Shown: piece by piece, positions 42,470-52,119 of the stretch
How positions within the stretch are numbered: position 1 is the first letter of the stretch
Layout: each line of letters begins with the position of its first letter
Source of the DNA: Mesorhizobium australicum
GTDB taxonomy: Bacteria; Pseudomonadota; Alphaproteobacteria; Rhizobiales; Rhizobiaceae
Direction: 5' to 3'
DNA length: 64,000 nucleotides
Assembly (NCBI RefSeq): GCF_900177325.1
Contig: NZ_FXBL01000004.1
Location: forward strand, 1,302,001-1,366,000
Notes under the pieces: generated by a model
Databases searched by the model: none
What the model was told of the DNA's origin: nothing
Seen by the model: the letters and a program-made list of their open reading frames with translations, nothing else
Program-made: the position numbers and the translations under genes

Positions 42470-43573
42470 ATGAAAAAGATCGTCGTCGTAGGCGCCGGCA
42501 ACATCGGCGGGACCATCGCGAATATGCTCGCCGAGACGGGCGATTTCGAGGTTCTTGTCTGCGACCGCGATTCGTCTCGCCTCGAGGGTATCGCAGGGCA
42601 TCCGAACGTCGCCACCCAGGCGATCGATATCGGCGATGCGAACGCGCTCGAAGCGCTGCTCAAGGGCCGCTTCGCCGTCCTCAGCGCCGCGCCGTTCCAC
42701 CTGACCACGCGCATCGCCGAGGCCGCATTCGCCGCCGGCACACACTATCTCGACCTGACCGAGGACGTCGCCTCCACCAAGCGCGTCAAGGAGCTGGCGA
42801 AGGACGCGAAGTCGGCCTTCATTCCACAATGCGGCCTGGCGCCGGGCTACATCTCGATCCTGGCCAACGACCTCGCCCGCCGCTTCGACACGCTGGAGAC
42901 GGTGCGGCTCCGCGTCGGCGCCCTGCCACAATATCCGTCCAATGCCCTGAACTACAACCTCACCTGGAGCACCGACGGCGTCATCAACGAATATATCGAG
43001 CCGTGCGAGGCGGTGGTCGAGGGGCAACTGACCAAGGTACCGGCCATGGAGGAGCGCGAGGAGTTCTCGCTCGACGGCATAACCTATGAGGCGTTCAACA
43101 CCTCCGGCGGCCTCGGCACGCTGTGCGAGACCTATGCCGGCCGCGTGCGCACGCTCAACTACAAGACGATCCGCTATCCCGGCCATGCGGCGATCATGAA
43201 GGCGCTGCTCAACGACCTGAACCTGCGCAACCGCCGCGACACGCTGAAAGACATCCTGGAGAAGTCGCTGCCGTCCACGAGCCAGGACGTGGTGGTGATC
43301 TTCGTCACCGTGAGCGGCTACAGGGATGGCCGTCTCGTCCAGGAGACGCATGCGCAGAAGATCTACAGCGGCATCATCGGCGGCCGCCAGTACAGCGCCA
43401 TCCAGATCACGACGGCGGCCGGCATCTGCGCCGTCCTCGACATGCTCGCCTCCGGCGCGCTTCCCCGGTCCGGTTTTATCCGGCAGGAAGACATCGTCTT
43501 TGCCGACTTCCTCGAGAACCGCTTCGGCCGCCATTACGCGAGTCATCAGACCTCCGCCCGGCACGCCGCCTGA
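42470..43573 (+). CDS. Saccharopine-dehydrogenase-family oxidoreductase (lysine-dehydrogenase-like)
   Basis: This 367-residue protein has the N-terminal NAD(P) motif KIVVVGAGNIGGTIANMLAET and the family segments GTHYLDLTEDV and PQCGLAPGYISILANDL. The LysDH-type substrate domain contains FNTSGGLGTLCETY and KTIRYPGHAAIMKALL. It resembles bacterial lysine 6-dehydrogenase and saccharopine reductase-type enzymes, which would oxidise lysine or a related diamine acid to a semialdehyde. ATG at 42470 is chosen over an earlier in-frame ATG because AAAGGGATTCTC precedes it. A divergent Lrp regulator supports an amino-acid substrate. Confidence 0.88.
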   Translation: MKKIVVVGAGNIGGTIANMLAETGDFEVLVCDRDSSRLEGIAGHPNVATQAIDIGDANALEALLKGRFAVLSAAPFHLTTRIAEAAFAAGTHYLDLTEDVASTKRVKELAKDAKSAFIPQCGLAPGYISILANDLARRFDTLETVRLRVGALPQYPSNALNYNLTWSTDGVINEYIEPCEAVVEGQLTKVPAMEEREEFSLDGITYEAFNTSGGLGTLCETYAGRVRTLNYKTIRYPGHAAIMKALLNDLNLRNRRDTLKDILEKSLPSTSQDVVVIFVTVSGYRDGRLVQETHAQKIYSGIIGGRQYSAIQITTAAGICAVLDMLASGALPRSGFIRQEDIVFADFLENRFGRHYASHQTSARHAA

Positions 43574-43681
43574 CATCCGGCAGGCGGCGCGGGTTTGTTC
43601 ATGGCTCGCGCCGCCGGTCGAATGTGCGCGCAGAGCTGTACCTTCCCGCGGCGCGTAAGCAGCGGCTAACGCTTTCGGGGT

Positions 43682-44530
43682 TCAGGCGCCTTCGGTCACG
43701 TCGTTGGCCCGCCTGACCTGCTCGATCCGCGATATGCGCGCCCGAAGGCGCGGGCCATACATTGCCACCACCTGCGCCACCAGCGCCTCGATGTGGGCGA
43801 GCGCGGGCACCATCGTGTCGTAGGGCGACTGCACCTCGACCGGGCTTATCAGCGACACGCTGGCGCGCGCGGCGGCCGGAGATTGCCAGCGGTCGGTGAA
43901 CAGGATGATCCCTGCGCCCATCTCCTCGGCCTGGACGATGAAATCGACGACATCCCTCTGGTAGCGGCGATAGTCGAAACCGATCACCACGTCGCGGGAT
44001 CCCAGATCCACGAGCCGGTCGAAATCGGCGCGCGTGGGAGAGCCGAGGTTGAGCACGCCCGCGCGAAACTGTTCGAGATGGCCCGAAAGGATGCCGGCGA
44101 TGAACCCGCTGAAGCGGCCACCGACGAGGACGATGCTCTTCGCCTCGATGATCATCCGGACGGCACGGTCGAAGCTGCTCTGCGGCGTTGACGTTCGCGC
44201 CTCCTGCAACGCCATGGCTACCGAGTCGACGTAGCCCTGCATCGCGCTGTCGCTTGGCGAGGGCCTGCGGCTGTCCATCATCTGCAGCGGCGAGCGCAGC
44301 CGTTCCTCCACCTCGCCCAGCAGGCTGGCCTGGAAGGCGGGGAAGCCCTCGAAGCCGAGCTTGACCACGAGCCGATTGACGGTGGGGTCCGACACGCCGG
44401 CGCGCTTTGCAAGGCTTGCCGCGGTGGTGAGGCCTGCTCCGGGATAGTCGCTCAGGAGCACCTGGACGATGCGTTCCTCGGACGGGGTGAAAGAAACCCG
44501 GCCGCTGCTCAGGAACTCGCGTATCTGCAT
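43682..44530 (-). CDS. RpiR/MurR-family transcriptional regulator (HTH-6 plus SIS)
   Basis: This 282-residue protein has an N-terminal RpiR helix-turn-helix (FTPSEERIVQVLLSDYPGAGLTTAASLAKRAGVSDPTVNRLVVKLGFEGFPAFQASL) and a C-terminal SIS domain (SIVLVGGRFSGFIAGILSGHLEQF; VVIGFDYRRYQRDVVDFIVQAEE). SIS domains usually sense phosphosugars, though rhizobial members also regulate amine and amino-acid genes. It is co-directional with the amidohydrolase gene at 44554, which starts upstream on the same strand. It faces the peptide-utilisation operon at 45508 and probably controls it. Confidence 0.92.
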   Translation of the reverse strand: MQIREFLSSGRVSFTPSEERIVQVLLSDYPGAGLTTAASLAKRAGVSDPTVNRLVVKLGFEGFPAFQASLLGEVEERLRSPLQMMDSRRPSPSDSAMQGYVDSVAMALQEARTSTPQSSFDRAVRMIIEAKSIVLVGGRFSGFIAGILSGHLEQFRAGVLNLGSPTRADFDRLVDLGSRDVVIGFDYRRYQRDVVDFIVQAEEMGAGIILFTDRWQSPAAARASVSLISPVEVQSPYDTMVPALAHIEALVAQVVAMYGPRLRARISRIEQVRRANDVTEGA

Positions 44531-44553
44531 TGCGCCCCGTCTGTTGTCCGCGC

Positions 44554-45336
44554 TCAGATCCTGCCCAGCGCCGCGCACAGTCTGCCTGCCCATTCCTCGA
44601 CGGCAGCGGCGCTCCGGAGCTGGTCGTTGCGCACTTCGATCAGCAGTGCGTCGAGACCCCGGGCGTCTCCATGTACGGGTATGGCGTAGTCGTCATCCTC
44701 GGCAATGCGATAGGGCTCGTCAAGCGCAAGGCTGAGGGCGGGTGCTTCCGCCGCGACCTCGTTGAGGAAGGTTGCCGCGAGCCCGCGCGAGGCGCCGGCG
44801 AGAATCCCGAGATGCCAGGGGCGCGCTTGGCCCCGGTATACCGGCGTGAAACTGTGGACCGTCAGGAGCCGGCTCTCGCGACCCTCGGCGCGTCGGCGGT
44901 CGAGAAGATCGGCCACGGTGCGGTGAAAAGGCGTGAACATGAGTTCCACGCGGCGCGCGCGCTCCGCCTCGTCCAGCGAGGCGTTGCCCGGAATGTCCGT
45001 TTCCTCGGAGCGTGTCGGAATGCTGCTTTCAGCTGCCAGGGGGCGGTTGAGGTCGATGAGCAGGCGAGAATAGTTCGCCAGGATCGCGGCCGAATCGAGC
45101 CTGCGCGCCATTGCGCGCGTCAGGGCCGCAGCGCCTATGTCCCAGCCGATGTGGTCCCTTTCGGCACCTGCCGCGAGGCCGAGCCGGTCATACTCGGCCG
45201 GCATGTGGCATGAGGCGTGCTCGCAGACGAGAACCCATTCCGACTGCCCCGCCATGTTCTCGGCGGTGGCCGCAGGGGGCCAGTCCGTCACGGCTGATGG
45301 TGCCGTTTTATAAGCGATTACAGGTATTTGCGACAT
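44554..45336 (-). CDS. N-formylglutamate amidohydrolase-like protein
   Basis: This 260-residue protein has the metal-binding CEHASCHMP near residue 37, HIGWDIGAAALTRAMA, SRLLIDLNRP, TVHSFTPVYRG and LLIEVRNDQL. These are the N-formylglutamate amidohydrolase (HutG-type) signatures. Such enzymes hydrolyse N-formyl-glutamate to formate and glutamate; other family members act on related N-acyl or N-formyl acids. The ATG at 45336 gives MSQIPVIAYK. It lies 23 bp before the RpiR gene and is divergent from the M20/dipeptide ABC operon. No other histidine-degradation gene is nearby. Confidence 0.88.
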   Translation of the reverse strand: MSQIPVIAYKTAPSAVTDWPPAATAENMAGQSEWVLVCEHASCHMPAEYDRLGLAAGAERDHIGWDIGAAALTRAMARRLDSAAILANYSRLLIDLNRPLAAESSIPTRSEETDIPGNASLDEAERARRVELMFTPFHRTVADLLDRRRAEGRESRLLTVHSFTPVYRGQARPWHLGILAGASRGLAATFLNEVAAEAPALSLALDEPYRIAEDDDYAIPVHGDARGLDALLIEVRNDQLRSAAAVEEWAGRLCAALGRI

Positions 45337-45439
45337 GTATGATCCTGGCGGGAATGTCCGTGCGTCGGTCGAGGGATGCGGCGGCAAGATTGTAAGAGAT
45401 CAGATATTTGTCCAGCAATTCTTATTTTATGAAATGATA

Positions 45440-45467
45440 TTGACACTCTTGGGCAACCAATCATAGT
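45440..45467 (+). promoter_or_regulatory. Candidate sigma-70-type promoter for the peptide-utilisation operon
   Basis: A perfect TTGACA (45440-45445) is followed 16-17 bases later by CATAGT/ATAGTG. The surrounding sequence is AT-rich compared with the rest of the window. It lies 41 bp ahead of the preferred GTG start at 45508. The -10 match is weak, so the call is tentative. Confidence 0.4.
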
Positions 45468-45507
45468 GCGGATCGGCGGTTGCGGCCGTCGCCTCAAGGA
45501 GCCTTCC

Positions 45508-46851
45508 GTGTCCAAAGATCCGCAGGACGCCATTGCCCGCGTATGGGCCGTTCTGGATGCCGAGCCCGACTGGACGGTCGATCTCGCCTCCCGTCTGGTG
45601 CGTATCCCTTCCGTCAACCCGAAGTTCCCGACCGGCAACGGCGACGTCGACATTTCGGGCCGGGAGGCTGAGGTTCAGGCGCTTCTGGATGGAGAATTAC
45701 GCGCGCTCGGCCTGACGACCCGCCAGTGGGACGCTCTGCCGGGCCGCCCGAACCTCGTGGCGAAGACGCCGGCGGGCGATCCGGACAAGTCGCTCATTCT
45801 GTGCGGTCATGTCGACGTCGTCCCGGTGGGGGATGCGTCCGCCTGGTCGTGGCCGCCTTTCAGCGGCGAGGTGCGTGATGGCCGGTTGCTGGGCCGCGGC
45901 TCGCAGGACATGAAGGCAGGGCTTGCCTGCTGCGTGGGAGCGATCCGCTCAATCCGCAAGGCCGGCATCGAACTCGATGGCGAGCTTGCCTTGCATTCGG
46001 TGGTCGACGAGGAGGCCGGCGGCTTCGGTGCGCGGTCGGCGGTCGCCGAGGGCGAGCACGCCGCGGCCGTCATCGTGGCGGAGCCGGGGCAGGGCGAGAT
46101 CTTCCTCTGTCAGGGCGGGCTGGAGTGGCTGCGCGTCACGATCCGCGGTCGCCAGGGCCATTCGGCCTATCGCTACACCGGCTATTGGCCGCAGCCGCAC
46201 GCCGCGCGCACCGGAAATGAACCTGTCAGCGCCGCCGATATCGCGACCCGTTTCCTGATGGCGTTGCGCGACTATGAAGCGGGCGTCGCCCGCTCGAAGT
46301 CGCATCCGCTGATGCCGGCGGGCGTCAATCATTTTGGCGTCGGCGTCGTGCAGATCGGCGCGGGCATGGGCGCCGACGGATTGCCGCAGATCCTCAGCAA
46401 TCCCGGTATCGTGCCGGATGTCGCCGTCATCGACATCGACATGAAGTTCCTTCCGCATGAAAAGACCGCTGAGGTCCGCGCCGATTTCGAGGCTTTCGTC
46501 GCAGGCTTCTGCGCGTCGGATCCGTGGCTGCGCGACAATCCGATCACCGTCGAATGGGACCTGTACGGACTGCATTTCCCGCCGATGAACACCTCCCCGG
46601 ATCATCCGATCGTCGGCTCGATCCGCGCCGCGCGCGAACGTCTCGGCCATGCGCAGACGATCCTGCGCGGATCGATCGGCGTCACCGACGGCGCGCACTA
46701 CGCGGCCGCGGGCATGCAGGCGCTGCGATACGGCCCGGCGGGCGCGAACCAGCATGGCGCGGACGAGTGGGCCGACGTGGCCTCCATCCGCGAGACGACA
46801 AAAATCCTGGCCGCTGCAGTCATCGACTGGTGCGGCGTCAGAAGCGAATAA
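45508..46851 (+). CDS. M20 family metallopeptidase / N-acyl-amino-acid deacylase
   Basis: This 447-residue zinc-dependent enzyme has the ligand motifs LCGHVDVVPVG, GRGSQDMKAGL, VVDEEAGGFG, VAEPGQGEIF and AGANQHGADEWADV. It is related to acetylornithine deacetylase and succinyl-diaminopimelate desuccinylase but is longer. GTG at 45508 is chosen because AAGGAG lies 7 nt upstream; the frame is open to an earlier GTG at 45466. It heads an operon with a complete dipeptide ABC importer, so it probably hydrolyses the imported peptide or N-acyl amino acid in the cytoplasm. Confidence 0.9.
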   Translation: MSKDPQDAIARVWAVLDAEPDWTVDLASRLVRIPSVNPKFPTGNGDVDISGREAEVQALLDGELRALGLTTRQWDALPGRPNLVAKTPAGDPDKSLILCGHVDVVPVGDASAWSWPPFSGEVRDGRLLGRGSQDMKAGLACCVGAIRSIRKAGIELDGELALHSVVDEEAGGFGARSAVAEGEHAAAVIVAEPGQGEIFLCQGGLEWLRVTIRGRQGHSAYRYTGYWPQPHAARTGNEPVSAADIATRFLMALRDYEAGVARSKSHPLMPAGVNHFGVGVVQIGAGMGADGLPQILSNPGIVPDVAVIDIDMKFLPHEKTAEVRADFEAFVAGFCASDPWLRDNPITVEWDLYGLHFPPMNTSPDHPIVGSIRAARERLGHAQTILRGSIGVTDGAHYAAAGMQALRYGPAGANQHGADEWADVASIRETTKILAAAVIDWCGVRSE

Positions 46852-46916
46852 CCACCACCGGGCGGGCGAGGGTGCGCAGATGCCCCGCCAGCCAACCGAC
46901 AGAGAGGACTTGAGAT

Positions 46917-48500
46917 ATGACAGTTTCCATTCGCGCCGGGTTCATGGCGCTCATGATGGCGGGCACCGCGTTTCCCGCGATGGCCGAAACGCTGAATTGG
47001 GCGCGTGCGTCCGACGTGCAGACGCTCGACCCGCACGCCTACAACGAAGGCATCACCCACACCTTCAATCACCAGATCTACGAGCCGCTCGCCGCCCGTT
47101 CCGACGACGGCAAGCTGACGCCGGTTCTCGCCGTGTCATGGGAAAACCTTGAGAGCGATCCGTCGATCTGGGAGTTCAAGCTGCGCGACGGCGTGACGTT
47201 CCACGACGGCACGGCGCTTGAGGCGGACGACGTCGCCTTCTCCTTCGGGCGCGCGATGAGTGACACGTCCAACGTCCGCTCCCTGCTGTCCTCGGTCGAC
47301 CGCGTCGAGGTGGTCGATCCGCTGACGGTGCGTGTCCATACCAAGGGCGTGAACCCGCTGCTGGTCAACAACCTGATCAACATCTTCATCATGAACCGCG
47401 AATGGTCCGAGGCCAACAACGCCGCCAAGCCGCAGGACTTCAAGGCGGGACAGGAAAGCTTCGCCGCGAGCAACGAGAACGGCACGGGCGCCTACAAGCT
47501 GGTCAGCCGGGTTCCCGACAGCAAGACCGAGCTTGCCGCCTACGACGCCTACTGGGGCAAGGGCGAGTTCCCGCTCGACATCGACCGCATCGTCTATACG
47601 CCGATCCAGTCGCCGGCCACGCGGGTCGCGGCGCTGCTGTCGGGCGAGGTGAACTTCCTCCAGGACGTTCCCGCGCAGGACATCGCGCGGCTCGAACAGT
47701 CGCCGGGCATCAAGGTGGTTCGCGGGCCGGAAAACCGCACCATCTTCTTCGGCCTCAATGTCGGCGCCGACAAGCTGGAGTTCGGCCAGGCCAAGGGCAA
47801 TCCGTTCGCGGACAAGCGTGTGCGCCACGCCATGAACATGACGATCGACCGCGAGGCCATCAAGCGCGTCGTCATGCGCGGCGAGTCCATTCCGCTTGGC
47901 ACCATCGCGCCGCCCTTCGTCAACGGCTACACCGAGGAGATGGGCAAGGTTCCGCCGGTCGATCTCGACAAGGCCAAGGCGCTGATGGCGGAGGCCGGCT
48001 ACGGCGACGGCTTCAGCGTCACGTTGCACTGCACGAATGACGCCTTCGTCAACGAGGAGGCGATCTGCCAGGCGGCGAGCGGCATGCTGGGCAAGATCGG
48101 CATCGACGTGAAGCTCGACGTCCAGCCGGGCGGCGTGCAGTTCCCCGCCATTGCCAACGGCAAGACCGATTTCTACATCATGGGATGGGGCGTCTCGACC
48201 TTCGACAGCCAGTACCTGTTCGACAACCTCGTTCATTCGCGTTCGAACGGACGCGGCGCGTGGTCGTCGATCAACTACACGAACGCTGATCTCGACGCGA
48301 AGATCGAATCCCTCGCGGCGGAGCCGAACATCGAGAAGCGCAACGCGACGATTGCCGACATCTGGAAGGTAGTGCAGGAAGAGACCTTCTATCTGCCGAT
48401 CCACAACCAGATGCTGGCTCGCGCCAGCGCCGAAAAGATCGGCATCACGCCGAATCTCGGCAACCAGATCTTCGTCAAGAACGTGACCGTGGCTGAATGA
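46917..48500 (+). CDS. Dipeptide-type ABC transporter substrate-binding protein (family 5)
   Basis: This 527-residue exported protein has a signal peptide (MTVSIRAGFMALMMAGTAFPAMAE) and family-5 motifs: LNWARASDVQTLDPHAYNE, FHDGTALEADDVAFSFGRA and VRHAMNMTIDREAI. It is the receptor of the importer formed with the permeases at 48497 and 49476 and the fused ATPase at 50416. It precedes them with a 4-bp overlap at the first permease. A peptide or N-acyl compound handled by the flanking M20 enzyme is the likely ligand. Confidence 0.93.
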   Translation: MTVSIRAGFMALMMAGTAFPAMAETLNWARASDVQTLDPHAYNEGITHTFNHQIYEPLAARSDDGKLTPVLAVSWENLESDPSIWEFKLRDGVTFHDGTALEADDVAFSFGRAMSDTSNVRSLLSSVDRVEVVDPLTVRVHTKGVNPLLVNNLINIFIMNREWSEANNAAKPQDFKAGQESFAASNENGTGAYKLVSRVPDSKTELAAYDAYWGKGEFPLDIDRIVYTPIQSPATRVAALLSGEVNFLQDVPAQDIARLEQSPGIKVVRGPENRTIFFGLNVGADKLEFGQAKGNPFADKRVRHAMNMTIDREAIKRVVMRGESIPLGTIAPPFVNGYTEEMGKVPPVDLDKAKALMAEAGYGDGFSVTLHCTNDAFVNEEAICQAASGMLGKIGIDVKLDVQPGGVQFPAIANGKTDFYIMGWGVSTFDSQYLFDNLVHSRSNGRGAWSSINYTNADLDAKIESLAAEPNIEKRNATIADIWKVVQEETFYLPIHNQMLARASAEKIGITPNLGNQIFVKNVTVAE

Positions 48501-49474
48501 TCTTTTTCCTGCTTCGCAGGCTGGGGCAGGCGGTGCCGGTGATGCTGGTCACCGCCTTCCTGTCCTTCGCCGCGTTCCGCTTCATCGGCGATCCTGTCCA
48601 GAACATGCTCGGACAGGATGCGACGGCCGCCGACAGAGCGCAGCTCGAAGCCGCGCTCGGTCTCGACCAGCCTTTTCCGGTGCAGTTCGCTCGGTTCATC
48701 TGGTCGGTGTTGCAGGGCGACTTCGGTATCTCCACCCGTATCGGACAGCCGGTTCTCCAGCTTATCCTGGAGCGGCTGCCCGCCACGCTGGAGCTTGCGA
48801 TCCTGTCATTCGCGCTGGCGCTCGCCGTCGGCATCTTCCTCGGCGTGACGACGGCACTGAAGCCGGACTCGCGCATGTCGCACATCATCATGACAGGTTC
48901 GCTCGTCGGCGTGTCGCTGCCCAATTTTCTCATCAGCATCGGCCTGATCTACGTCTTCTCGGTGCAGCTCGGCTGGCTGCCGGCGTTCGGCCGCGGCGAA
49001 ACCGTAAAGCTCGGCTGGTGGACCACGGGCCTGCTGACCGTTTCCGGCTGGAAGGCGGTCATCCTTCCGGTTCTGTCGCTGGCGCTCTTCCAGGTGACCC
49101 TCATTCTGCGGCTTGTTCGCGCGGAAATGAGCGAGGTCCTGACCTCCGACCATATCCGCTTCGCCAGGGCGCGCGGCCTGCCGGATCGCCTGATCAATTT
49201 CAGCTATGCGCTGAAGAATACCATGGTCCCGGTGATCACGGTCTCCGGTCTCCAGCTCGGCACGATCATCGCCTTCGCGGTGGTGACGGAGACGGTATTC
49301 CAGTGGCCGGGCGTCGGCCTGCTCTTCATCAATTCGGTCAGTTTCTCCGATGTGCCGATCATGGCCGCCTACCTTCTGCTGGTCTCCCTCGTCTTCGTCG
49401 TCATCAATCTGATCGTCGACTGCCTCTACTATCTGTTCGATCCACGCCTTCGCGCCGGTGTCGCGGGGCAATGA
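48497..49474 (+). CDS. Dipeptide ABC transporter permease (DppB family)
   Basis: This 325-residue membrane protein has FFLLRRLGQAVPVMLVTAFLSFAAFRFIGDPV at the N-terminus and the EAA loop DHIRFARARGLPDRLINFSYALKNT. It ends LIVDCLYYLFDPRLRAG, all typical of DppB. Its ATG overlaps the binding-protein stop (ATGA) and the DppC-type permease begins one base after its own stop. It forms the channel together with the next gene. Confidence 0.93.
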   Translation: MIFFLLRRLGQAVPVMLVTAFLSFAAFRFIGDPVQNMLGQDATAADRAQLEAALGLDQPFPVQFARFIWSVLQGDFGISTRIGQPVLQLILERLPATLELAILSFALALAVGIFLGVTTALKPDSRMSHIIMTGSLVGVSLPNFLISIGLIYVFSVQLGWLPAFGRGETVKLGWWTTGLLTVSGWKAVILPVLSLALFQVTLILRLVRAEMSEVLTSDHIRFARARGLPDRLINFSYALKNTMVPVITVSGLQLGTIIAFAVVTETVFQWPGVGLLFINSVSFSDVPIMAAYLLLVSLVFVVINLIVDCLYYLFDPRLRAGVAGQ

Positions 49475-49475
49475 G

Positions 49476-50414
49476 ATGAGCGAACAGCAGCTTTCAACCA
49501 GCGGTCCGTGGCGACGCTTCCGGCGGTCGGAGATCGGCCGCGCCTTCCTGGCTTCCCCAAGCGCGATGATCGCTTTCGCGCTGGTGGTCCTGGTCGCGCT
49601 CGCGGCTGCGCTGGCGCCTTGGATCGCGCCGCAGGATCTGCGCGCAGCGGGCTCCTTCGACCTGATGAACGGCTTCACGCCGCCGTTCAGCCGCAACGAG
49701 TTCTCGGACGCGTTCTTTCTGCTCGGCACTGACGACCAGGGCCGCGACATGCTCTCGGCCATGCTGTTCGGCGCGCGCACCTCGCTCGTCGTCGGCATCG
49801 CAGCGGTCGCGCTGTCCGCGTTTATCGGCGTGACGCTCGGCCTGATCGCAGGCTATGCGGGCGGCCGCGTCGACGCGCTCATCATGCGCGTGGCTGATGT
49901 GCAACTCGCGATCCCCTCTATGCTGGTGGCGCTGCTGATCTTCGGCCTGACCCGCTCGCTGCTGCCCACGGGGATGCGCGACGCCATGGCGATTTATGTG
50001 GTGATCCTTGCGATCGGCCTGTCCGACTGGGTGTCCTATGCGCGCACGGTGCGCGGCGCGGCGATGGTGGAGATGCGGCGCGAATACATCCAGGCCGCGA
50101 CGATGATGGGTCGTCCGTCGAGCGCGATCCTGCGCCGTCACCTGCTGCCGAACGTGGCCCGGCCCATCCTGGTCATTTCGACCATCAATTTTGCGCTGGC
50201 GGTGATCGCGGAATCGACGCTGTCCTTCCTTGGCGCGGGGCTTCCGCCTAACCAGCCGTCGCTCGGAACCCTGATCCGCATCGGACAGCAGTTCCTGCTC
50301 TCCGGCGAATGGTGGATCCTCGCCTTCCCGTCCTTGGTGCTGCTCGTGCTTGCGCTGTCGATCAACATTCTGGGCGACTGGCTGCGCGAGACGCTCGATC
50401 CGAGGAGGCGCTGA
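49476..50414 (+). CDS. Dipeptide ABC transporter permease (DppC family)
   Basis: This 312-residue membrane protein has the DppC signature LGTDDQGRDMLSAMLFGARTS and the loop EYIQAATMMGRPSSAILRRHLLPN. The C-terminus SINILGDWLRETLDPRRR is also typical. The ATG at 49476 follows the DppB stop immediately; the in-frame alternative at 49458 would overlap it. The next gene, the fused ATPase, begins 1 bp after its stop. This indicates one tightly coupled operon. Confidence 0.92.
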   Translation: MSEQQLSTSGPWRRFRRSEIGRAFLASPSAMIAFALVVLVALAAALAPWIAPQDLRAAGSFDLMNGFTPPFSRNEFSDAFFLLGTDDQGRDMLSAMLFGARTSLVVGIAAVALSAFIGVTLGLIAGYAGGRVDALIMRVADVQLAIPSMLVALLIFGLTRSLLPTGMRDAMAIYVVILAIGLSDWVSYARTVRGAAMVEMRREYIQAATMMGRPSSAILRRHLLPNVARPILVISTINFALAVIAESTLSFLGAGLPPNQPSLGTLIRIGQQFLLSGEWWILAFPSLVLLVLALSINILGDWLRETLDPRRR

Positions 50415-50415
50415 C

Positions 50416-52119
50416 ATGGAGCCGGTTCTCGAGATCGAAGGCCTGCGCGTCGAGTTCCCTCTGCGCGACGAAACGCTGGTGGCCGTCGACGACGTGACGC
50501 TTTCGATCGGAGCGGGCGAGATCGTCGGTGTCGTCGGCGAAAGCGGCGCCGGCAAATCGACCGTCGGCGCGGCGATTACCGGATTGCTGCAGCCGCCAGG
50601 CCAGATTGCGGCCGGCCGCATCCGCGTCAAGGGGGCCGAGATCGATGCGACGGACGCCCGTGCCATGCGCGCGCTGCGCGGGCGGCGGGTCTCGACGATC
50701 TTCCAGGACCCGCTGACCAGCCTCAATCCGCTGTTCACCGTCGAGCGCCAGCTGGTGGATACGATCCGGACGCATCGGTCGATGTCGCTGGCCGAGGCTC
50801 GAGCCGAGGCAGTCCGTCAGCTCGATGCCGTGGGCATTCCCGACCCTGCCCGCCGGGTGAAGAACTGGCCCCACGAGTTTTCCGGCGGCATGCGTCAGCG
50901 GGCAGTCATCGCGCTCGCGCTCTGCTCGAACCCGGAACTCGTGATCGCCGACGAGCCGACGACGGCGCTCGACGTGTCCGTCCAGGCGCAAATCCTCCAG
51001 CTCATCAAGACCCTGGCGCAGGAGCGCGGCATCGGCGTGATGCTGATCACCCACGACATGGGCGTGATCGCGCAGGTCACCGATCGCGTCGCCGTCATGC
51101 AGGGTGGACGTCTTGTCGAGCTCGGTCTCACCCGAAAGGTCCTGGAACAACCGGAACATCCCTACAGCCGGGCCCTCATCTCGGTGGTACCGCGCATGGA
51201 CGTCAAGCGCGACCGCTTTCCCGTGGCCGGCCTCGGCAAGGGCGTCGACGCGGCGCTGGAATGGCTGTCGGCCGGAACGCGCGCCATAAGCGCGCCGGAT
51301 GGCCCGCTGGTCGAGCTGCGCGATGTCGCGATGACCTATGGCGCGCGGCAAGGCCTGTTCTCCCGCAAGGCCGGCTTCACCGCGCTCACGGGCATCGATC
51401 TGAAGATCGGGCGGGGCGAGGTGCTGGGGCTCGCCGGCGAGAGCGGATCCGGCAAGTCCACCATGGCGCGCATCCTCGCCGGCCTTACCCCTCCCAGTCA
51501 TGGTGAGATGTTGTTTGCCGGCAGGAATGTCTTCACGGCAAGCCGGTCGGAACGGATGGAGATCCGTCGCCAGACTCAGATGGTGTTCCAGGATCCGTAT
51601 TCCTCGCTCAATCCGCGCATGAAGGTGGGCGACATCCTGGCCGAACCGCTGCTGCATCACCGTTTCGTTGCAGGCAATGCAGCCGCGCGCCCGGTGGTGA
51701 GCGAACTGCTGGACGCGGTCGGACTGCCGGCCGATGCGGCCCAGCGCTATCCGCATGCCTTCTCCGGCGGGCAGCGCCAGCGCATCTCGATTGCGAGGGC
51801 GCTCGCCAGCCGGCCAAGCTTCCTCATCTGCGACGAGCCGACCTCGGCGCTCGACGTGTCGATCCAGGCGCAGATCCTCAACCTGATGAAGGATCTGCAG
51901 GAAAAGCTCGGCCTGACCATCCTGTTCATCAGCCACGACCTGCCAGTGGTGCGCCAGATGTGCGACCGCGTCGCCGTTCTGCAGGGCGGCGAACTGCGCG
52001 AGGTCGCCTTGACGGAGCAGCTGTTTACGAAACCGCAGCATCCCTACGTCCAGCGGCTTCTGTCGCTCATTCCGGCCATGCCCGCGTCAGCGGCAATCGG
52101 AGGTGCGCGGCATGCCTGA
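50416..52119 (+). CDS. Fused double ATP-binding subunit of the dipeptide ABC transporter
   Basis: This 567-residue protein has two nucleotide-binding domains: GESGAGKST, FSGGMRQRAVIALAL and LVIADEPTTALD in the first half, then GESGSGKST, FSGGQRQRISIARAL and FLICDEPTSALD in the second. It is a DppD-DppF fusion like the protein at 13386, but it belongs to a separate, complete transporter. It overlaps the isochorismatase-like gene by 8 bp, so import and hydrolysis are co-expressed. Confidence 0.93.
   Translation: MEPVLEIEGLRVEFPLRDETLVAVDDVTLSIGAGEIVGVVGESGAGKSTVGAAITGLLQPPGQIAAGRIRVKGAEIDATDARAMRALRGRRVSTIFQDPLTSLNPLFTVERQLVDTIRTHRSMSLAEARAEAVRQLDAVGIPDPARRVKNWPHEFSGGMRQRAVIALALCSNPELVIADEPTTALDVSVQAQILQLIKTLAQERGIGVMLITHDMGVIAQVTDRVAVMQGGRLVELGLTRKVLEQPEHPYSRALISVVPRMDVKRDRFPVAGLGKGVDAALEWLSAGTRAISAPDGPLVELRDVAMTYGARQGLFSRKAGFTALTGIDLKIGRGEVLGLAGESGSGKSTMARILAGLTPPSHGEMLFAGRNVFTASRSERMEIRRQTQMVFQDPYSSLNPRMKVGDILAEPLLHHRFVAGNAAARPVVSELLDAVGLPADAAQRYPHAFSGGQRQRISIARALASRPSFLICDEPTSALDVSIQAQILNLMKDLQEKLGLTILFISHDLPVVRQMCDRVAVLQGGELREVALTEQLFTKPQHPYVQRLLSLIPAMPASAAIGGARHA

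Noticed and set aside
50362..52041. Long minus-strand frame opposite the second fused ATPase
   Set aside because: Antisense of a clear ABC ATPase; composition-driven only.
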